Origin: JAFECT01 sp963838235
GTDB lineage: Bacteria; Pseudomonadota; Alphaproteobacteria; Caulobacterales; Caulobacteraceae
Direction: 5' to 3'
Length of the DNA stretch: 64,000 bases
NCBI GenBank assembly: GCA_963838235.1
Contig: CAWIQJ010000005.1
Location: 248,001 to 312,000, forward strand
The notes under the pieces are model-generated. The model did not search any database. It was not told the origin of the DNA and was given only the letters and a program-made list of their open reading frames with translations. Both the position numbers and the translations under genes were made by a program. Of this stretch, positions 50,501 to 59,500 are shown piece by piece (within the stretch, counting starts at the first letter, position 1; each line of letters starts with the position of its first letter).

Positions 50501-51686
50501 CGTCGACGTCGGCAATGTGACCGTGCACCAGTACAGCGGGGTCTATGGCGGCACCGGTTCGGGCATCCGCACGGCGACCACCGGCACGACGCACATCTAC
50601 GCCAGCTACGTCTACACCACCGGCAACTATACCGACGGCATCAAGGCGGGCTCGAATACCCTCGTCGGCGGCGACACCTACGTCGATGTGTCGAGCGTGA
50701 GGACGACGGGCGCCTTCTCCACCGGCGTCGACGTCTACGGGGCCGGCAACGCGAGCGTGACGGCGGGCTACGTCAAGACGCTGGGGTACAGCTCCGACGG
50801 CATCATCGCGGTCAGCTATACCGGCGGCGCCACGGTGAACGCCGGCACGGTGGTCACCTACGGCGACTTCTCGACCGGCATCTATGCGGCGGCAGGCGGC
50901 CCGGTGAACGTGACCTCAGGCTTCGTCGAGACCTTCGGCAACTACGCGCCGGGCGTCTATGCGAAAAACATCGGCACGACGCTTACGGACACTGTGACGG
51001 TGACCTCGGGCACGGCGATCACCCACGGCGCCTACTCGCCCGGCATTTACGCCTACGCCTACAACGGCGTGTCGGTGACCTCGACCTACGTGAAGACCAC
51101 GGGCTACTACAGCCCCGGCATCGAAGCCTTCAGCTACAACGGGCCGGTGACCGTCAATTCGAACACGGTGATCACTGACGGCGACTACTCGACCGGCATC
51201 GTCGCCGAGAGCCCCTACGGCAGCGTCGGCATCACCAGCCAGTATGTCCGCACGTACGGATACAGCGCGGCCGGCATCGTTGGCGCCAGCTTCTTCGGCA
51301 ACGTCTACATCAACTCCGGGGCGGTGATCACGAGCGGCGACTACTCGCCGGGCATAGTGGGAGAAAGCTTCTACGGCAACGTGACCATCGAGTCGCAATA
51401 CGTGAAGACGACCGGCTTTGAATCGTACGGCATCTTCGGCGAGAACGTCTTCGGCGACGTCACGATCAACTCGGGCACGGTGCTGACCTACGGCGACTTC
51501 TCGCCGGGAATCATCGGTGATAGCACCGAGGGCAACGTCTCGATCACCAGCCAGTATGTGAAGACGACCGGGTACGAACTCGATCGGCATCTTCGCCTAC
51601 AGCCGCTACGGCAACGTGTCGGTCAATTCCGGCACAGTGATCACCTACGGCGACTACGCCACCGGCATCCACGCCTACAGCTATGA
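47544..51686 (+). CDS. Giant autotransporter AT1, signal peptide and passenger (first part; frameshift near 51576)
   Basis: ATG 47544 follows GAGGGGGATAT. A basic extension of about 30 residues precedes the hydrophobic core SALLLGTALGCSIAVFALG and a signal peptidase site at GTASA-QT, so this is an extended signal peptide. After a Cys pair (CTPVVSGGVDTVTC) the passenger is made of degenerate units of about 25-26 residues. In the first half the units centre on GGNVTA/GDATGI phrases; after about 50600 they alternate SGTVITYGDYSTGI with SQYVKTTGYESYGI phrases. This periodicity fits a right-handed beta-solenoid exported to the cell surface. A Cys-rich insertion (GYGCCSVAKADEECGVK) interrupts the repeats at about 48700. 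An extra base near 51576 shifts the frame: the true passenger goes on in the next frame from 51580 to about 51780, and the last 35 codons here are out of frame. Confidence 0.85.
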   Translation: MPTRSSLTARNSNVAKDFRPNPERAKNLSRSALLLGTALGCSIAVFALGAPGTASAQTCTPVVSGGVDTVTCTPGSYPTGITVTDPANPIVVTVQSGATITGGLAAEGASGTYTNVTVAAGSTISGAVTGEELYNGGGAIYLANGADISASFEGIVAVDGNSTIFNTGNITISGSYIAGGIVTGENEFSYVNNSGAINISGNMSREAVGIYAIGTVYDKVVNTGSITIDNTGTGYTAGITSRNFKGYVPDVVSITAGTINVTSGGYAIGVNANSYDSSSFTGTGAITVTGAYAVGVSLHSNYGDVYGNHTGDITVTGQTGAVGMSIYGYDVDVVQNGNISVSTISGDATALSVGGYFGEVVVNGNVTAYSENGNATGLNARGYYGYGYGCCSVAKADEECGVKPNLSSHSGPGLVTAVYGDVVAIAPLGTATGEVLTTGGGEYGYVYVSGNVVALGFTGATGISLTTGGNAYVTVGGNVIADTVFGDATGIDVNSAYDVNIHVGGSVGAYTTFGDAVGINAPANDGSVYIGVGGNVVASSIYGNATGIKTYGYDGATIKVGGSVEAYSKYGNATGINTSAYDSMYTRVGGDVTAIADHGYATGITSYVTKGSDYTDTVIVGGNVTAYGRYGAVGVEVFNLSGGNSSVSIGGDVVAESYVGTAVGVISESAGSSSVSVGGSVIAESGLSYAAGVVSLSDYNSSVTVGGSVIAEGYIGAIGVRSQAYVDGFSSEVSVGGDVVAETVFGNATGVKSYAEGYAYARVGGNVIAETGNGYAVGVNVYSEDGVTDDAVAKVYGNVTVVGSSGATGVEARAYGDASVFVGGNITAVAIGGEAIGALAESGYTSSVTVEGSIVAVGTYAVGAEAEGRWAYVTVGGNVTAAASGGEAIGVAAVSAYQSDISVDGNIVAVSVGGTAVGALAEAIDGNVSISVDGGVTAESFGGSGAIGVAGIAEYDVTVFVDGPILAEGNIAAGVLAESYNGGSVFVDVGNVTVHQYSGVYGGTGSGIRTATTGTTHIYASYVYTTGNYTDGIKAGSNTLVGGDTYVDVSSVRTTGAFSTGVDVYGAGNASVTAGYVKTLGYSSDGIIAVSYTGGATVNAGTVVTYGDFSTGIYAAAGGPVNVTSGFVETFGNYAPGVYAKNIGTTLTDTVTVTSGTAITHGAYSPGIYAYAYNGVSVTSTYVKTTGYYSPGIEAFSYNGPVTVNSNTVITDGDYSTGIVAESPYGSVGITSQYVRTYGYSAAGIVGASFFGNVYINSGAVITSGDYSPGIVGESFYGNVTIESQYVKTTGFESYGIFGENVFGDVTINSGTVLTYGDFSPGIIGDSTEGNVSITSQYVKTTGYELDRHLRLQPLRQRVGQFRHSDHLRRLRHRHPRLQL

Positions 51687-51790
51687 CGGCACAGCCACGG
51701 TCAACAGCGACTACGTGAAGACCTACGGCTATCGCGCGGAAGGCATCTACGCCAACGGTTACGCCGGTGTGACGATCGAACTCGGGCACG

Positions 51791-54535
51791 GTGAGGACCT
51801 ACGGCGACTACGCCGACGGCATTCACGCGATCTCGAACGGCGGCACGGTCAACGTCACGTCAAACTACGTGAAGACCATGGGCACGGGCTCGGTGGGCAT
51901 CTACGCTTACGGCTGGTACGGCGCGTCGGTGAACTCGGGCACGGTGAAGACCTACGGCGACTTCGCGCCGGGCATCGAGGCGATCGCGCCCTACGGCGAA
52001 GCCAACGTGACGTCGCACTACGTGAAGACCTACGGCTTCGAGTCGACCGGCATCTTCGCCTACGGCTATTTCGGCGCGACAGTGAACAACACCGGCGCGG
52101 TGAGGACGTACGGCGACTATGCCAACGGCATCACCGCTGAAGCCTACGACGGCAATGTGAACGTCACCTCCAACGAGGTGATCACCCACGGCTACGAGTC
52201 CGTCGGCATCAAGGCTTACGCCACCTTCGGCGACGTGACGGTGAACGCGGGCGAGACCGTGACCTACGGCGACAACAGCCGCGGCATCTCGGCGGTGTCG
52301 GCTTACGGCAACGTCAGCGTGACGTCGGAAGATGTGGCGACCTACGGCGTCAACTCGAACGGCATCACCGCTGTGACCGACTACGGCGGCAACATCTTCG
52401 TCGACAGCGACTTCGTCTACACCTACGGCGACTACTCGCAGGGCATCCGCGCCCACGCTCACGCCTTCGGCGGCAACGTCACGGTCTACTCGGGCGACGT
52501 GATCACCGAAGGCTTCTACGCCCCGGGCATCGTGGCTCTGGCCGACTACGGCACCGTGACGGTGGGGTCTGACTTCGTCCGCACCTACGGCGAATTCTCC
52601 ACCGGCATCGAGGCGGAAGGCTACTTCGGGACCAAGGTCTACAGCGGCAGCGTGGAAACCTACGGCAACTTCGCCGACGCCATCTACGCGCGTTCGATCT
52701 TCGGCGACACGCTGGTCGAGACCTACGGGGACACCTTCACGTCAGGCTTCAACTTCAGCGGCGTCGTGGCGGTGTCGATCTACGGTAATGCTACGGTGGT
52801 GAACTACGGCACCGTCCACGCGCAGTATGGCGTGGGTGTCGCCTCCGTCTCCGTAACTGGCTACGCAAGCGTCTACAACTTCGGCCACATCTACGGCGGC
52901 TACGTCGGCGTTGAGGTCGAGTCCAACCTCGGCAGCTACATCTACAACAAGGGCACCATTCAGGGCGGCAACGGCTTCGCCATCGCGGCCTACGGCGCGC
53001 CGGTCTACATCGAGAACCGGGGCACGATCGACGGCTATGCGATCCTGAACACCTCGAACAACTTCGTCGATAACCGCGGCACGTGGAACGCGTACGGTGA
53101 CTCGTACTTCGGCTACGGCAACGACACGTTCAACAACCACGGCATCGTGCACGTGGCGCCGTTCTCCAGTTCGCCGACCACGGTGATCTGGGACGGGGTG
53201 ACGGTGTTCAACAACTCCAACCTGGTGGATCTGCGCAACGGCCACACCGGCGACGTGTTCATCCTGGACGGCAACGGCGGGGTGGGCACGGTCTGGAACG
53301 GCCTGGCGGGTTCGACCCTGGCGGTCGATGCGTCGCTGACCACCGCGCTCACCTCCGACGAGATGATCATCGGCGCGGCCAACGGCTCGACCTCGCTGGT
53401 CGTGCAGGACGTGAACCCGGGTTCGCCCGGCTCGCTGAACTTCGTGGGCACCACCGTGGTGCACGCGGCCTCGGGCACGGCGTCGAACTTCACCTGGGGC
53501 GGCGAGCAGAAGGGCTTCATCCAGTACGAGCTGCAGTTCTTCTCCGGTCCGGTGAATTGGAACATCGTGGCCCTGCCGGGTCAGGCCGCCTTCGAGATGC
53601 TGAAGGCGCCTGAGATGGCCGAGGACTTCTGGCGCAGGACGGGCGACGCCTGGTCGGCGCGCGAGCAGGAAGTCCGCGACTCGATGTGGGGCTCCGCGCC
53701 TCCGACCCGTGGCGAAGGCTGGGAGATGTGGGCCCAGGCCCAGGTGGGCGGCGAGCGTCTCGATCGCACCGAGAGCTTCGACGTCCACGGCCTCACCTTC
53801 ACGCCCAACCTGTCGACCGATACCGACTGGCGCGGCTTCCAGATGGGCGGGGACAACTGGACTTCGAAGAACTGGCTGTGGGGCTTCACCGGCGGCTTCC
53901 TCGAGCAGAACTCGATCTTCCACACCGACAAGAACTCCTTCGACATCACCGGCTGGAACGTGGGCGCCTATACCGGCTTCACCTCGGGCTCGTTCTTCGC
54001 CAACGCCCTGCTGAAGGGCGACTGGTACGATGTGAAGGCGAACATGCACACCGTGCCGGCGCTGGAGACCTTCTCGGGCGACACCTGGGGCGCGAAGGGT
54101 GAAATGGGCTTCCGTCTCGGCAGCACCCATCTCTACTTCGAACCGCTGGCCGACCTGGCCTGGACCACCACCCACCTCGACAACGCCAACTTCCCGGCCC
54201 AGGTGACCAGCTTCACCTTCGGCAACAGCCAGGACCTGCGCGGATCGATCGGCGGCCGGGTCGGCGGTCAGTGGGGCTCGCTCCTGCCCTACGTCGGCCT
54301 CTATGCGGCGGAGGAGTTCGACGGCAACAACAAGATGACCATGATCACCTCGGGCGGTTGCCCCGGCGCGTGCATGAGCATCCAAGACACCAAGCCCGGC
54401 GCTTACGGCAAGGCGGACTTCGGCTTCACCACCACCTCATGGAATGGCCTCGAAGGCTTCCTGAAGGGCGAAGCCGAGTTCGGCAGCAAGACCAACGGCT
54501 TCATCGGCCGCCTGGGCCTGCGCTGGCGCTGGTAA
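51791..54535 (+). CDS. AT1, remaining passenger and outer-membrane barrel (after second frameshift)
   Basis: Continues AT1 in a third frame after another extra base near 51780 in a GAACTCGGGC context. About twenty more solenoid units end near 53150 with LNTSNNFVDNRGTWNAYGDS. A linker region and a helix (AAFEMLKAPEMAEDFWRRTG) follow. The C-terminal ~280 residues alternate polar and aromatic residues as beta strands (GWEMWAQAQVGGE, WTSKNWLWGFTGGFLEQNS, GWNVGAYTGFTSGSFFANA) and end in RLGLRWRW with a terminal aromatic. This is the autotransporter (AIDA-like) translocation barrel. A Cys pair (GGCPGACMS) sits in a predicted outer loop. As written, AT1 cannot be one polypeptide; joined, it would have about 2,330 residues. 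Confidence 0.85.
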   Translation: MRTYGDYADGIHAISNGGTVNVTSNYVKTMGTGSVGIYAYGWYGASVNSGTVKTYGDFAPGIEAIAPYGEANVTSHYVKTYGFESTGIFAYGYFGATVNNTGAVRTYGDYANGITAEAYDGNVNVTSNEVITHGYESVGIKAYATFGDVTVNAGETVTYGDNSRGISAVSAYGNVSVTSEDVATYGVNSNGITAVTDYGGNIFVDSDFVYTYGDYSQGIRAHAHAFGGNVTVYSGDVITEGFYAPGIVALADYGTVTVGSDFVRTYGEFSTGIEAEGYFGTKVYSGSVETYGNFADAIYARSIFGDTLVETYGDTFTSGFNFSGVVAVSIYGNATVVNYGTVHAQYGVGVASVSVTGYASVYNFGHIYGGYVGVEVESNLGSYIYNKGTIQGGNGFAIAAYGAPVYIENRGTIDGYAILNTSNNFVDNRGTWNAYGDSYFGYGNDTFNNHGIVHVAPFSSSPTTVIWDGVTVFNNSNLVDLRNGHTGDVFILDGNGGVGTVWNGLAGSTLAVDASLTTALTSDEMIIGAANGSTSLVVQDVNPGSPGSLNFVGTTVVHAASGTASNFTWGGEQKGFIQYELQFFSGPVNWNIVALPGQAAFEMLKAPEMAEDFWRRTGDAWSAREQEVRDSMWGSAPPTRGEGWEMWAQAQVGGERLDRTESFDVHGLTFTPNLSTDTDWRGFQMGGDNWTSKNWLWGFTGGFLEQNSIFHTDKNSFDITGWNVGAYTGFTSGSFFANALLKGDWYDVKANMHTVPALETFSGDTWGAKGEMGFRLGSTHLYFEPLADLAWTTTHLDNANFPAQVTSFTFGNSQDLRGSIGGRVGGQWGSLLPYVGLYAAEEFDGNNKMTMITSGGCPGACMSIQDTKPGAYGKADFGFTTTSWNGLEGFLKGEAEFGSKTNGFIGRLGLRWRW

Positions 54536-54564
54536 GCCTTCCAGTCAGTTCCTCCTGACGCTTC

Positions 54565-54596
54565 GGGGCCGGACCCAGTCCGGCCCCGATTTTTTT
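54565..54596 (+). terminator. Rho-independent terminator after AT1
   Basis: Perfect 10-bp stem GGGGCCGGAC / GTCCGGCCCC with a CCA loop, then GA and seven T. It starts 30 bases after the AT1 stop. AT1 is thus transcribed separately from AT2. Confidence 0.9.
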
Positions 54597-54639
54597 GGGC
54601 CGCGATTCGGCGGCGGCCGGGCGGCCAGGCGGCGATGCA

Positions 54640-54900
54640 TCACTATTCACGGGCATAGGATTGCATTCGAAAACGCGGTCGAATGACGTCGGCCGCTAAA
54701 ACGCGCGACAACTCAAGGCTCAAGGCGTCCGCCGGGCGGGGAAAATTCTTATTTCCCTGCTGCTTCCCCTGTGCGTCGAATCCTCAACACCTATTGAATT
54801 CCGGCGAATTCCGGGCGACACAACCGTGTTCGACGACGCGGCGCAGCCGCGAGCGTCCTGTTGTGCAGCCCGCACGGCCTTATCCTGAGGGGGATATTCG
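54640..54900 (+). promoter_or_regulatory. AT2 leader region, conserved with AT3
   Basis: Shares blocks with 62655-62917: TCACTATTC near the far end, AAATTCTTATTTC, CTATTGAA, GTTCGACGACGCGGCGCAGCCGCG, and CCTGAGGGGGATATTCG at the start codon. A perfect hairpin CGCGGC-GCA-GCCGCG lies at 54837-54851. It probably contains the promoter and an untranslated leader; the exact promoter boxes are not clear. Confidence 0.55.
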
Positions 54901-56589
54901 ATGTCTAAGCGCGTTTCCCGGACGAGCCCGTCTTCCGCCGCCGCGGAATTCGTCCTCAAGCGCAGCGGGAAGCTCTCCCGCGCCGGCCTGCTGCTGGGCA
55001 CCGCCCTCGGCTGTTCGATCGCGGTCTTCTCCCTCGGCGCGCCGGGCACGGCCTGGGCAGGCTGCACCACCGTGACCGTCAGCGGCGTCGATCAGGTCAC
55101 CTGCTCGGCGGGCGGCTATCCCTCGGGCATCGTCTTCACCGACAACTCCGGCAACGCTCAGTCTGTCACTCTCGCGTCGGGTGTGGATACGAGCGGGGCC
55201 ACCGACGGCGTGTTTGCCTGGAACCAGGCAGCGAACGCCTATTCCTCGGTCATCGCGCAATCCGGAGCCATCGTAATCGGCGCTAACGACGGCATCGAGA
55301 ACTACACGACCGCCGGCGGCAATGTTTACGTGAAAAATTACGGCTTCGTGTCGGGCGGCAATCGAGGCATTTACGCCGACGCAGTCCTTGGCGGAAACGT
55401 CTACGTCGTCGACGACGGCACGGTCCTTGCCGACAACACCCTGATCTCAGCAAAGGCTAATGGCGGGAACATCGGGGTCTATAGCGACGGCAGCATAGGC
55501 GAGGCAATCAGCGGCGACTCCGGTACGACCGTCGATATTTCGACATACGCGGTCTCAGGCGCCTCTGACGTTGTCGTCAAGGGTGGGGTCTCTCTGATTT
55601 CCGAGAACGGGTATGCCGTTGGAATTAGCACGGCTTCGACCTTTGACGGCACCAACAAGGTGTACGCCGGAGTAAGCGTCCAGGGTTACAGCGGCGCGCT
55701 CGGCATCAAGACGTCTTCTGCCTATACCGCCACCACGACCGTCTATGGCGACGTGAACGTCTCCTCCGGTTACGCCGGCAAGGGCGGCGGTCCTGCGACC
55801 GGCATCATCACGGTCGGTTCGGACTACGCGGCGACCAATGTCTTCGGCAGCGTGAACGTCACGGCGCTGAACGGCGTGGCGCTCGGCATCGAGACCGCGA
55901 GCTTCAACGGCAGCAGCGTCTATGTGAGCGGCAGCGTCTTGGCGACCGGTGATCTGGGCGCCACGGCGGTCTACGACGTCACGCTCTACGACCATAACGC
56001 CACCGTACAGGTCGGCGGCGACGTTTCGGCCTATTCGAACGCCGGATCCGCGATGGGCGTGTTCGCCGCCGCGGGCAATGTCGGCGCCAACGACTATACC
56101 TACCTGGGCGTCAACGTCGGCGGCAACGTCACCGCCATCGGGGCGACCAGTGCGACCGGCGTCGAAGCCACGAACCTGGGCGGCGAGGTCTACGTCACCG
56201 TCGGCGGTTCCGTAACCGCCATCTCCATCGGAGACGCCACCGGCATCGAAACCTATGCGCACGGCCGGAACTACGCCGGAAGTTCGGTGATCAACGTCGG
56301 CGGCGACGTGGGAGTCCTGTCGTTCACGGGCAACGCGACCGGCATCAAAGCCTCCGCCTACGGCAATCTGTATACGACGGTCGGCGGAAACGTGACGGCG
56401 ATCGCCTACGGCGGCGTGGCGACCGGCGTCGAGTTCGTACGTGACCCGCAATACCTACAACAACAACGTGCACGTCTACGGCGACGTGAGCGCGTCCGGG
56501 TACACCGGCGCCATCGGCGTCCTGGTGAGCGAAAGCGGCTCCGGCGTCAGCCTGGGCAACGTCGTCATCGGCGGCAATGTGACTGTTGA
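54901..56589 (+). CDS. Giant autotransporter AT2, signal peptide and first passenger part (frameshift near 56436)
   Basis: Begins MSKRVSRTSPSSAAAEF, with the same hydrophobic core as AT1 (LLLGTALGCSIAVFSLG) and cleavage at GTAWA-GC. The Cys pair CTTVTVSGVDQVTC and YPSGIVFTDNSGN open the mature protein. Passenger units of the GGNVTAI/GATGV type follow. One extra base near 56436 (GAGTTCGTACGTGACC) shifts the frame; the real continuation is the frame of the 56441-61222 entry, and the codons after 56436 here are out of frame. The first ~165 bases are identical to AT3 apart from one base. Confidence 0.85.
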   Translation: MSKRVSRTSPSSAAAEFVLKRSGKLSRAGLLLGTALGCSIAVFSLGAPGTAWAGCTTVTVSGVDQVTCSAGGYPSGIVFTDNSGNAQSVTLASGVDTSGATDGVFAWNQAANAYSSVIAQSGAIVIGANDGIENYTTAGGNVYVKNYGFVSGGNRGIYADAVLGGNVYVVDDGTVLADNTLISAKANGGNIGVYSDGSIGEAISGDSGTTVDISTYAVSGASDVVVKGGVSLISENGYAVGISTASTFDGTNKVYAGVSVQGYSGALGIKTSSAYTATTTVYGDVNVSSGYAGKGGGPATGIITVGSDYAATNVFGSVNVTALNGVALGIETASFNGSSVYVSGSVLATGDLGATAVYDVTLYDHNATVQVGGDVSAYSNAGSAMGVFAAAGNVGANDYTYLGVNVGGNVTAIGATSATGVEATNLGGEVYVTVGGSVTAISIGDATGIETYAHGRNYAGSSVINVGGDVGVLSFTGNATGIKASAYGNLYTTVGGNVTAIAYGGVATGVEFVRDPQYLQQQRARLRRRERVRVHRRHRRPGERKRLRRQPGQRRHRRQCDC

Positions 56590-59500
56590 AAGTGTGACCG
56601 GCGAAGCGATCGGCGTGCTCAACGAAGGCTACACCGTCAGCACGACGGTCGGCGGCAACGTCACGGCTTATTCGGAGAAGAGCCTCGCGATCGGCACATA
56701 CTCGATCAGCAGCAACGGGTCCTACACGAACATCGGCGGCAGCGTCAGCGCGACCGGCTACGTCGCGGCCGGCGTCGTGTCCGCAACCCTCGGCGGGGCC
56801 TATGAGAACACGGTGATCGTGGGCGGCAGCGTCAGCGCGACCGGCTACGCGGGCGCGACCGGCATTGAGGCCCTCGGCGGCGACGTCAACGTCACCGTCA
56901 CCGGCGACGTGACGGCCACGACGGCCTACGGCAACGCCATCGGCGTTTTTGTCATCGGCGACGCTAACATCACCATTGGCGGCAACGCGATCGCCTCCTC
57001 CACGTTCGGCAACGCCACGGCCGTTTACGGGAATTCGACGGGTTATCTCGGCGTGCACGTTGGCGGCAACGTCGGCGCCTATTCCTTCTCCGGCAACGCA
57101 ACGGGCATCAAGGGCTACAGCGGCGGCGGCGGAAACCTGGTCGTCGGCGTCGGCGGCAATGTCGTCGCCGAATCCGATTTCGGCGTGGCGCTCGGCATCG
57201 CCGCTTTAGGCGACGGCAACGCCTCCGTGAACGTGATCGGGAACGTGTTCGCGAAATCGTATTACGGTGAAGCCGCAATCGGCGCGATTGTGTTTGGCAA
57301 CGACTACACTGAGTTCAATGTCGGCGGTAACCTGGTTGCGGTCGCGCCTTATGGCGCGGCGATCGGCGCAGAGGTGGTCGGCGGCAGCGTTTACGCTCAC
57401 GTCGCGGGCAGCATTGGGGCTTACTCCGGCAATAGCGTTGCGCTCGGCTTGATCGGGTACTCGCCCGGCTATGACCACATCGTCGTGGGCGGTAACGTCA
57501 CTGCCATAGGCAGGTACGGTGCGACCGGCATCAAGGGGTACAGCGCCGGCGGCGATGTGAACGTCCACATCGGCGGCGACGTGTTTGCCTTTACTGAGTA
57601 TGATGACGCCATCGGCGTGAAGGTGGCGGGCGACAGTGAAATCTACATTGGAGGCAACGCGACGGCGATCGCGCCCGCCGGCAATGCGACGGCGGTTTGG
57701 ATCAGCAGCTTCGGCGGCGCTTATGTCCATGTGGTCGGCAACGTCTATGCCGGCGCTTACCTCAACGCGACGGGCGTGTTCAACGACACAATAGGCTATT
57801 CATCGACCGTTGTCGGCGGGAGCGTTGAGGCCAAGGCCCTCCTGGGCCAGGCGACGGGTGTCTACGCCTATTCGGAGACGGGCTCCGCCTTCGTGAGCAT
57901 CGGCGGCAATGTGACCGCGATCTCCTATCTCGGCGACGCGACCGGCGTGTACGCCACCAGCGCTACCGGCGGGACGGTGAATGTGACGGGAAGCGTCGGC
58001 GCTCGGGCCTATGGCGAAGCCATCGGCGTAGAGGTCCTTGGGCCGTCGTACGCCAACGTGACGATCGGCGGAAACGTTACGGCGATCGCCTACAACGGCG
58101 ACGCGACCGGCGTCACGGCGAGCGGTGACGACGTCCACGTCCTCGTCGGCGGCACGGTCACGGCCTATTCGAAGTACGCCGATGCGACCGGCGTCAGTGC
58201 GGTCAGCACCGGCTACGCCGGCGCCGGCGTGGACGGCAACGTCTATGCGATCGCGCCGGACGGCGACGCCATCGGCGTTACGGTCAAGGGCGGCCTCGGC
58301 GGCTTCTATGCGGCCGCGTACGTCGGCGGCAACGTCACGGCCGAGGGCGAGTTCTCTGCAATCGGCGTATCGGTAACGTCTACCGGCGAAAATTTCGTCA
58401 CGGTGGACGGCAACGTTCTGGCGATCGCGACCGACGGCAGCGCTACGGGCATCTTCTCGACCAGCGCCTACGGCAGCGTCACGGTGTCCGTGGGCGGCAG
58501 CGTGACCGCTGCAGCCTCGGCCGCCGCGACGGGCGTCGCCGCCTATGCCAACGGGACAACCGACGGCACAGCAAGCGTTAGCGTCACCGGGGACGTCGGC
58601 GTTACCGCGGTCAACGGAAACGCGACCGGGATCATCGCCGTGGGCGGCTATTCCAATGTCAACGTGGGCGGCAATGTCTCGGCCCTGTCGGGAACCGGCA
58701 ACGCCTTCGGCATCGAGGCCGTGGGGGATTACGGAGCAACCGTCGACGTCGGCGGAAACGTGTATGCCCGCAGCGTGACGGGAACCGGCGCCATCGGCGT
58801 CGTCGCCGCCAGCGATGGCGACGTGAGCGTCACCGTCGGCGGGACGACCGAAGTCATCGGCAACCTCGCCTACGGCGTGGTCGCCGAGAGCCTCGGCGGC
58901 GGCGATGTGACCGTCGATGTCGGCAACGTCGTCATCCATCAATACGGCGCCACCAGTCCGTACCAGGGCGCCGGCGTCGTCACCTACACGACCGGCGTCA
59001 CCAACATCACCGCCGGCGACATCTATACGACCGGCAACTTCACCGACGGCATCCGCGCAGGCCGGGAGAGCCTGGACAACGGCGACACCTACGTGACGGT
59101 GAATTCGGTCGAGACCACCGGCGCCTATTCGCCGGGCGTCTATGTCATCGGGACCGGCAATGCGACGGTGACCATCGGCACGGCCTACACCAAGGGCCTG
59201 GAGTCGGACGGCGTCTTCGCGGTCTCGACCCTCGGCGGCGTGAGCGTGACCTCGACCATGGTCAAGACACTGGGCGACTACTCGGCCGGCATCTACGCCG
59301 CGGCGGGCGGGCCGGTTGTCGTGAACTCTGGCACGTCGGTCACCTACGGCTACAAGTCCGACGCGGTGGTTGCGATCAACACCGGCACGACGCTGACCGA
59401 CACGGTCGCGGTCTATTCCGGCACGGCAATCACTCACGGTGACTATTCCGACGGCATCTACGCGTCGGGCCACAACTCGACCTACGTCAAGTCGAACCTG

